9,454 nucleotides of DNA from DASUZD01 sp036377055 (GTDB lineage: Bacteria; Actinomycetota; Thermoleophilia; Gaiellales; Gaiellaceae), in contig DASUZD010000284.1 of assembly GCA_036377055.1 (NCBI GenBank), positions 1 through 9,454 of the forward strand. The letters are read 5' to 3'. Below, in pieces: positions 5,285-9,454 of this stretch (its first letter is position 1; each line of letters starts with the position of its first letter). The notes beneath the pieces were generated by a model. It did no database searches. It saw nothing but the letters and a program-made list of their open reading frames with translations, and was not told the DNA's origin. A program made the translations under genes and the position numbers.

Positions 5285-6361
5285 CTACCGATCGTCTAGG
5301 CCGAAGATCTTCATCGGCAGGCCGGCGAGCGGCTCGCCGCCGTCGGCCGTCACGAGCCACGTGTCCTGCATGTAGAGGCAGTCGCGGCCGTTCTCCGCGA
5401 TTGCGTGCGGGTGCATCGAGAAGACCATGTTCTCGCGCAGCTCCGTCTCGACGCCCTCGCCGATCTTCGGGAACTCGATCATGGTCATCCCGATCGAGTG
5501 GCCGGTGACGTGACCGAGGTGGTAGCCGCGGTCGGTGAATCCTTTCGACACCGCCCGGTGCGCGTCGTGTGCGGTGGCGCCTGGCCGTAGCGCCGAGCGC
5601 GCGGCCTCGAAGTACTCGCCGTAGGCCTCGAGCATCCGCGCCACCTCGCCGTTCGGCGTCCCGATCGCGCGCGAGACCTCGACCCAGTGGCCGCCCGGCC
5701 CGGCGATCTCGAGCGACGGGATGCAGAAGTCGCCGAGGATCGTGTCGCCGCGCGCGATCGCGAACTCGGCGCCGACGAGCACCATGTTCATCGTCAGCCG
5801 CCCGCAGCCGCGCTCGACGAAGAGCTCCTCAGCAGGGGCGAGCGCCTCGGCGGCGCTCCGCCCGGGAGCGTAGGCGCCGAGGAACGCCCAGAACCCGTCG
5901 GTGTTGATCCGGACGCTCTCGCGAACCGATTCGAGCTCGGCCTCGCTCTTCACGGCGCGCGCGAGGTCGAAGCCGACGTCCCACGGGACGAGCTCGCACG
6001 CGTCCTCCAGGGCCGCGTAGTCCCGAACCGCCATCACGTAGTCGAGCCCGTAGACGCCGACGCGCTGGCCACGAAGCCGCTGCGCGAGCCATTCGCCCGG
6101 CCGGTCGGGGAAGACCTGCTCCTCGATCCACGTCGTGCCGTGCTCGCCGACGTAGCGCGCCTCGGCCGGAAACACGATCGACGGCTCGCCCTCCCGTGGC
6201 AGCAGCACGTACGCGTACCGATGGACGATCTGGAAGCCGGACATGTACGTCACGGCCCCCTCGAAGCCGGTGTACTCGCTGCCGCAGACGAGCGCGGCGT
6301 CGAGCCCGTCCTGCTCGAGCGCGGCGCGGACGTTCGCGTACCGCCGCGCTACGTCGTCCAC
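5285..6361 (-). CDS. M24 (creatinase/prolidase-fold) family protein with non-canonical metal site
   Basis: A 358-residue, two-domain protein. Residues about 1-135 form a creatinase-type N-terminal domain, and 140-350 the pita-bread catalytic domain. The active-site His288 is kept in GHVTGHSIGMTMIEFP. In metal-dependent prolidases and aminopeptidase P two Asp, one His and two Glu bind the metals. Here the region equivalent to the DxG...SDxTR motif is IAGPGGHWVEVSRAI, with Glu228 rather than Asp. The next Glu is replaced in VFSMHPHAI (His317), and the last in YMQDTWLVT (Gln332). This resembles the metal-free members, creatinase and ectoine hydrolase (DoeA/EutD), more than peptidases. I infer hydrolysis of a C-N bond in a small imported compound, but not which one. 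The GTG start has GGAG five bases upstream and overlaps the reductase gene by 13 bp, implying translational coupling. Confidence 0.85.
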   Translation of the reverse strand: MDDVARRYANVRAALEQDGLDAALVCGSEYTGFEGAVTYMSGFQIVHRYAYVLLPREGEPSIVFPAEARYVGEHGTTWIEEQVFPDRPGEWLAQRLRGQRVGVYGLDYVMAVRDYAALEDACELVPWDVGFDLARAVKSEAELESVRESVRINTDGFWAFLGAYAPGRSAAEALAPAEELFVERGCGRLTMNMVLVGAEFAIARGDTILGDFCIPSLEIAGPGGHWVEVSRAIGTPNGEVARMLEAYGEYFEAARSALRPGATAHDAHRAVSKGFTDRGYHLGHVTGHSIGMTMIEFPKIGEGVETELRENMVFSMHPHAIAENGRDCLYMQDTWLVTADGGEPLAGLPMKIFGLDDR

Positions 6362-7269
6362 GCCCGCTCCACCCCCTTCACGAGTGCGAGTATCGCCTCG
6401 TTGAGCGGCGTCGGCACGCCGTGCTCTCGGCCGAAGCGGACGATGCCGCCGTTCAGGTAGTCGATCTCGGTCTGCCGCCGCGCCTCCACGTCCTGGAGCA
6501 TCGAGGCCTTGTGGTCGTAGGCAACCTCCGGACGAGCCGCGTGGTCGATCAGGTCCTCGGGGTCGGCGTCGAGCTCGATTCCCTGCGCGGCCGCGACCGC
6601 CTTGCCCTCGTCGACGAGACCGGTCACGAGCCGTCGGAGCGCCGGGTCCTCGCAGACGCGACCGTGCGTCAGGCCGGTGAGTGCGCCGACCGGGTTCGTC
6701 GCCGCGTTGAAGATCACCTTGCGCCACTGGGGACCGCGGGCGTCGCGCACCGCCGTCGTCGGCATCCCCGCGCGCGTGCAGGCGTCCGCGAGCCGCTCGA
6801 CTTCCTCGAACGCGGCCGGGCTCGGCTCGAACGGGCCGATCGTCGTGTCGCCCTTCACGTCCCACTGGACGTGTCCCGGCTCGACGATCCGCCCGGCCGG
6901 GAACGTCGTCCCGCGGATCACCTGCTCGACGTGCTCCGCGATCGCCTCCTCGTTCCCGAGGCCGTTCTGGACGGAGCCGACGCAGCCGTCAGCGAACGCG
7001 TGCGCGGTCGCCGCGATCGCCGAGCCGGTGTGCATCGACTTCGTCGCGACGATCCCGAAGTCGCACGGCGGCAGCTCGCCCGCTACGGAGGTCGCACGCA
7101 CGCGCCCGACGACGTCGCCCGCCCCGGAGAGCCGCAGCCCGTGCGCGTTGATCGCGTCGACGTGCTCCCGCGCGAGGTCGTACGCCCAGACCTCGACGTC
7201 GTCGAGCTGCGCGAGGTTCGCCGCGAAGAGCGACCCGACCGCGCCGCAGCCGACGACGCAGATCCTCAC
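6349..7269 (-). CDS. Ketopantoate reductase family oxidoreductase (ApbA/PanE-like)
   Basis: A full-length 306-residue protein. The N-terminal Rossmann fold begins at once with VRICVVGCGAVGS (GxGxxG, residues 7-12), for NADPH. Family signature residues are Lys77 in IVATKSMHT, Asn102 in VQNGLGNEE, the catalytic Lys184 in WRKVIFNAATNPVGALTG (with Asn188 and Asn192), and SMLQDVEARRQTEIDYLNG near the C-terminus with Glu268. The classic reaction is NADPH reduction of 2-dehydropantoate to pantoate. Here the gene sits within a branched-chain-amino-acid-type ABC transporter operon, so it more likely reduces (or oxidises) a 2-keto/2-hydroxy acid in a catabolic route. The GTG start overlaps the LivM-like stop as GTGA. 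No Shine-Dalgarno site is visible, so translation is probably coupled. Confidence 0.88.
   Translation of the reverse strand: MRICVVGCGAVGSLFAANLAQLDDVEVWAYDLAREHVDAINAHGLRLSGAGDVVGRVRATSVAGELPPCDFGIVATKSMHTGSAIAATAHAFADGCVGSVQNGLGNEEAIAEHVEQVIRGTTFPAGRIVEPGHVQWDVKGDTTIGPFEPSPAAFEEVERLADACTRAGMPTTAVRDARGPQWRKVIFNAATNPVGALTGLTHGRVCEDPALRRLVTGLVDEGKAVAAAQGIELDADPEDLIDHAARPEVAYDHKASMLQDVEARRQTEIDYLNGGIVRFGREHGVPTPLNEAILALVKGVERAWTT
6367..6370 (-). promoter_or_regulatory. Ribosome binding site of the M24 gene, inside the reductase gene
   Basis: GGAG on the minus strand, followed by CGGGC and then the GTG at 6361. This is almost the same layout as at the LivM-like gene (GGAG, CGGGT, GTG). It decides the M24 start, since the frame stays open far upstream over the reductase gene. 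Confidence 0.65.
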
Positions 7270-8267
7270 CGGCGCGGCAGCCTCAGCTCGCGGCCGCCCG
7301 TCAGCCCGGATGGCCTCAGGATCAGCACGAGCGCCATGATCGCCGAGAGGATGACGAGGCGGGTCCCGCTCGGCAGGTCGAGCTTGAACCCGACGTGGAT
7401 TCCCTGCTCGGCCTGGCTGAGGAACGAGTCGAGCCCGCTGACCGCCAGCGCGCCCACGACGGCGCCCCACAGGCTCGTGAGCCCGCCGACGACGAGCATC
7501 GCGAGGGTCAGGAACGTGAGCTCGAGGTAGACCTGCTCGGTCGTGATCGAGCCGATCTGGTGGACGAGCAGCCCGCCGGCGAAGCCCGCCATCGCGCCCG
7601 AGAGCGTGAAGGCGGCGAGGCGCTGGCGGTGGATGTCGACGCCGGCCCCTCGCGCAGCGGCCGGATCCTCCCGCGACGCGCGGAGCAACCGCCCGAGCCG
7701 GCTTCGCTGATAGGCGAACGCGACCGCAATCGCGACGAGGGCGCCGAGCGTCGCCTGAAGCGGTCCGGTCGTCTCGGGCACGAGCGGCAGCGTCGTCGCG
7801 CCCGGGCCGATCTTCGTCCACTCGCGAAGCACGTTGTGCGTGATCTCGAGCACGGCGAACGTCGCGATCCCTGCTGCGAGGCCCGAGAGGCGCATCAGCG
7901 GCAGCCCGACGACGAACGCAAAGACGCCGCCGACGGCCGCCGCGAGGAGGAGCGACGGCACGTTCCCGACCGTGTGGTCCTTGAGGAGCGGGAAGAGGTC
8001 GGTCAACACGCTCTTCTTCGAGTCGAGCGGGACCGTGAGGACGCCGGCCGCGAAGGCGCCGACCGCGACGAAGCTGATCTGCCCGAACGAGAGGACGCCC
8101 GAGATCCCGACGAAGACGTAGATCGCGACGACGATCGCGACCCGGACGAGCGCCTGGAGGAAGTAGATCTCGTTCGCGTTGGACGCGGCGGTCGAGACCA
8201 CGCCCACGGCGACCACCAGCAACGCAGGGCCGAGCAGCTCGACAAGGGAGTCGAGCCGCCGCGTCAC
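7266..8267 (-). CDS. livM: Branched-chain amino acid-type ABC transporter permease (LivM-like)
   Basis: A 333-residue inner-membrane protein with multiple hydrophobic segments starting at about residues 11, 41, 58, 105, 134, 172, 218, 252 and 302. LivM-family landmarks are GISGVLSFGQISFVAVGAFA (54-73), the cytoplasmic coupling loop RLLRASREDPAAARGAGV (193-210), LSGAMAGFAGGLL (222-234) and MLVVGGLTSLWGAVVGA (257-273). It forms half of the membrane channel with the LivH-like protein just upstream, driven by LivG/LivF ATPases. Such systems import branched-chain amino acids but also urea, short amides, aromatic acids and others, so the symbol reflects family only. The GTG start overlaps the LivH-like stop as GTGA and has GGAG five bases upstream. 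The stop overlaps the reductase start in the same way. Confidence 0.93.
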   Translation of the reverse strand: MTRRLDSLVELLGPALLVVAVGVVSTAASNANEIYFLQALVRVAIVVAIYVFVGISGVLSFGQISFVAVGAFAAGVLTVPLDSKKSVLTDLFPLLKDHTVGNVPSLLLAAAVGGVFAFVVGLPLMRLSGLAAGIATFAVLEITHNVLREWTKIGPGATTLPLVPETTGPLQATLGALVAIAVAFAYQRSRLGRLLRASREDPAAARGAGVDIHRQRLAAFTLSGAMAGFAGGLLVHQIGSITTEQVYLELTFLTLAMLVVGGLTSLWGAVVGALAVSGLDSFLSQAEQGIHVGFKLDLPSGTRLVILSAIMALVLILRPSGLTGGRELRLPRR

Positions 8268-9175
8268 ACCCGCTCCACTGCCGCGCGGCGGCCCCACGCG
8301 AACAGCCCGGCCGGCCGCAGCAGCAACACGAGGATCACCAGCGCGAACACAGCGGTCGGCAGGTAGACGGTCTTGTCCGTCGGCAGGACGCCGTTGATCA
8401 CTCCGGAGGCGAAGCCGATCGCAAAGCCGCCGAGCGTCGCTGTCCACAGCCGGTCGATGCCCCCGACGACGACGCCGACGAGCACGACGATCGTGTCCCG
8501 AAGCGCGAAGTCGGGTTGGACGAACGGGCTCTGGACGGTGAGCAGGACGGCGACGATCGCGGCCAGGACGCCTGAGAGGAAGACGGCGAACGCGATCACG
8601 CGGTTGGCGCGGACGCCGAGCAGGCGGGCAGTCCGGAAGTCGCTCGCGGCCGCGCGCGTATGCAGGCCGATCGTCGTCCGCGTCAGCAGCAGAACGAGCA
8701 GTCCGAGCGCGACGAGCGCGACGATGACCGCGACGATCGTCACCTTCCGGATGTCGACGCCGCCGACGGTGATCGCCTGGTTCAGCGGCGCGATGGACGC
8801 CGCCACCTCCCCCAGCTGTCCGTTGCGGAGATCGACGATCAGCGCAATCGCCTGGAGCAGGAACGCCACCGCGAAGGTGGTCACGAGCATCACAGCCGGC
8901 GACTCTCCCCGGAGTGGCCGGAAGACGGCCAGGTCCATCGCCAGCGACAGGGCGACGACGACGGCGAAGCACGTTAGGACGCTGAGGGCGACGGGCCAGT
9001 CGGACGTGAAGGCGAGCGTGTACGCGCCCGCCATCACGAGCTGGCCGTAAGCGAAGTTGACGAGCCGGAGGACGCCGAAGACGAGCCCGATCCCGACCGC
9101 CATCAGCGCGTAGATCGCTCCGAGCCCGAGCGCGTCGGAGAGCGTGGAGACGTCGAGGGTCGCGAGAACGTTCAC
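8264..9175 (-). CDS. livH: Branched-chain amino acid-type ABC transporter permease (LivH-like)
   Basis: A 303-residue inner-membrane protein with about eight hydrophobic segments. The landmarks are GAIYALMAVGIGLVFGVLRL (19-38), the typical VNFAYGQLVMAGAY (39-52), the coupling loop in ARLLGVRANRVIAFAVFLSG (183-202) and VGVVVGGIDRLWTATLGGFA (233-252). It pairs with the LivM-like protein. The GTG start overlaps the ATPase stop (GTGA at 9172-9175) and has no clear Shine-Dalgarno site, consistent with coupling. The usual operon partners LivG and a periplasmic/lipoprotein binding protein are not in the window and would be expected beyond the right edge. The true ligand is unknown. Confidence 0.93.
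   Translation of the reverse strand: MNVLATLDVSTLSDALGLGAIYALMAVGIGLVFGVLRLVNFAYGQLVMAGAYTLAFTSDWPVALSVLTCFAVVVALSLAMDLAVFRPLRGESPAVMLVTTFAVAFLLQAIALIVDLRNGQLGEVAASIAPLNQAITVGGVDIRKVTIVAVIVALVALGLLVLLLTRTTIGLHTRAAASDFRTARLLGVRANRVIAFAVFLSGVLAAIVAVLLTVQSPFVQPDFALRDTIVVLVGVVVGGIDRLWTATLGGFAIGFASGVINGVLPTDKTVYLPTAVFALVILVLLLRPAGLFAWGRRAAVERV
8273..8276 (-). promoter_or_regulatory. Ribosome binding site of the LivM-like gene
   Basis: GGAG on the minus strand, five bases before the GTG at 8267 and inside the last codons of the LivH-like gene. It supports the GTGA-overlap start over the open frame further upstream. Confidence 0.65.
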
Positions 9176-9454
9176 GCGGAGAGGTAGGCGGCCACGATCT
9201 TGTCGGTGTCGTCCGCGTCGGCCGGGCCGAGCGTCATCCGCAGGAGCCCGCCGACGAGCACGTGCGTCCGGTCGGCCAGCGCGACGGTGCGCTGCGCGCG
9301 CTGCTCGACGAGGAGGATCGTCACGCCGCGCTCGCGGATCTCGCCGAGCGCCGCGAAGACGCCGTCGACGGCCGTCGGCGCGAGGCCGAGCGACGGCTCG
9401 TCGAGCAGCAGCACGTCGGGCTCTCCGACGAGCGCACGGCCGATCGCGAGCTGC
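9172..9454 (-). CDS. livF: ABC transporter ATPase, LivF-like, C-terminal 94 residues (partial)
   Basis: The N-terminus lies beyond the right edge. The visible part begins just after the ABC signature (QLAIGRALVGEPDV), then Walker B with the catalytic Glu (LLLDEPSLGLAP), and ILLVEQRAQRTVALADRTHVL. LivF proteins typically have this VEQ in place of the switch histidine, which favours LivF over LivG. The family tail DKIVAAYLSA is also LivF-like. It supplies ATP hydrolysis for the transporter whose permeases follow directly. The frame runs unbroken to the window edge, so the GTG near 9414 is an internal valine and not a start. Confidence 0.92.
   Translation of the reverse strand, partial: QLAIGRALVGEPDVLLLDEPSLGLAPTAVDGVFAALGEIRERGVTILLVEQRAQRTVALADRTHVLVGGLLRMTLGPADADDTDKIVAAYLSA

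Noticed and set aside
5112..5360. Short minus-strand frame covering the methyltransferase start region
   Set aside because: It is in a different frame from the SAM motifs, ends inside the methyltransferase and becomes Arg-rich; at most it could matter if a frameshift error joined it to the methyltransferase.
6196..7530. Plus-strand open frame opposite the reductase and M24 genes
   Set aside because: It spans two real minus-strand genes and their junction, is Arg-rich and lacks a credible start; a shadow of GC-rich coding sequence.
7395..9050. Hydrophilic plus-strand frames opposite the permeases
   Set aside because: They are the antisense of membrane segments, giving repetitive Arg/Asp/Glu or Thr/Ser-rich sequence with no family features.

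Overview
This window is very GC-rich, gene-dense bacterial chromosome. Nearly every gene starts with GTG, junctions are tight (4-bp GTGA overlaps, 17-19 bp gaps), and several genes lack a Shine-Dalgarno site but carry a -10-like hexamer a few bases before the start codon. This style, together with the protein sequences, suggests a high-GC actinobacterium. My guess is a soil lineage such as Thermoleophilia, but the lineage is inferred from style only. I see no rRNA, tRNA, CRISPR array, IS element or phage gene, and no gene-free stretch longer than about 115 bases.

Layout from left to right. A partial aldo/keto reductase (minus, running off the left edge) is divergent, with a 19-bp gap, from a class V aminotransferase of the cysteine-desulfurase-like type (plus). 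The aminotransferase converges, 2 bp apart, on an unrecognised 242-residue protein (minus). The other genes to the right edge are also on the minus strand. In transcription order, starting at the right edge, they are: a branched-chain-amino-acid-type ABC ATPase (partial, LivF-like), the LivH-like permease, the LivM-like permease, a ketopantoate-reductase-family (PanE/ApbA) oxidoreductase, a creatinase/prolidase-fold (M24) protein, a class I SAM methyltransferase, a tryptophan 2,3-dioxygenase family protein, a secreted clan-A glycoside hydrolase, and the unrecognised protein.

The first five minus-strand genes look like one operon. LivF/LivH, LivH/LivM and LivM/reductase each overlap by GTGA, and reductase/M24 overlap by 13 bp. 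The arrangement suggests uptake of an amino-acid-like or amide compound, followed by intracellular hydrolysis or lyase chemistry and 2-keto-acid reduction. The M24 protein is the most interesting member: it keeps the fold and the active-site histidine but lacks most of the metal ligands of true prolidases. It may therefore be a metal-free creatinase/ectoine-hydrolase-like enzyme acting on the imported compound.

The methyltransferase and dioxygenase form a second unit, with their own promoter-like elements. The methyltransferase frame has no ATG, GTG or TTG codon upstream of its SAM motif. A good TTGACA-18-TTCAAT promoter lies exactly 7 nt before an in-frame CTG, so it may be leaderless with a CTG start. 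The glycoside hydrolase has a strong ribosome binding site, a signal peptide and an unusual single calcium-loop-like insertion.
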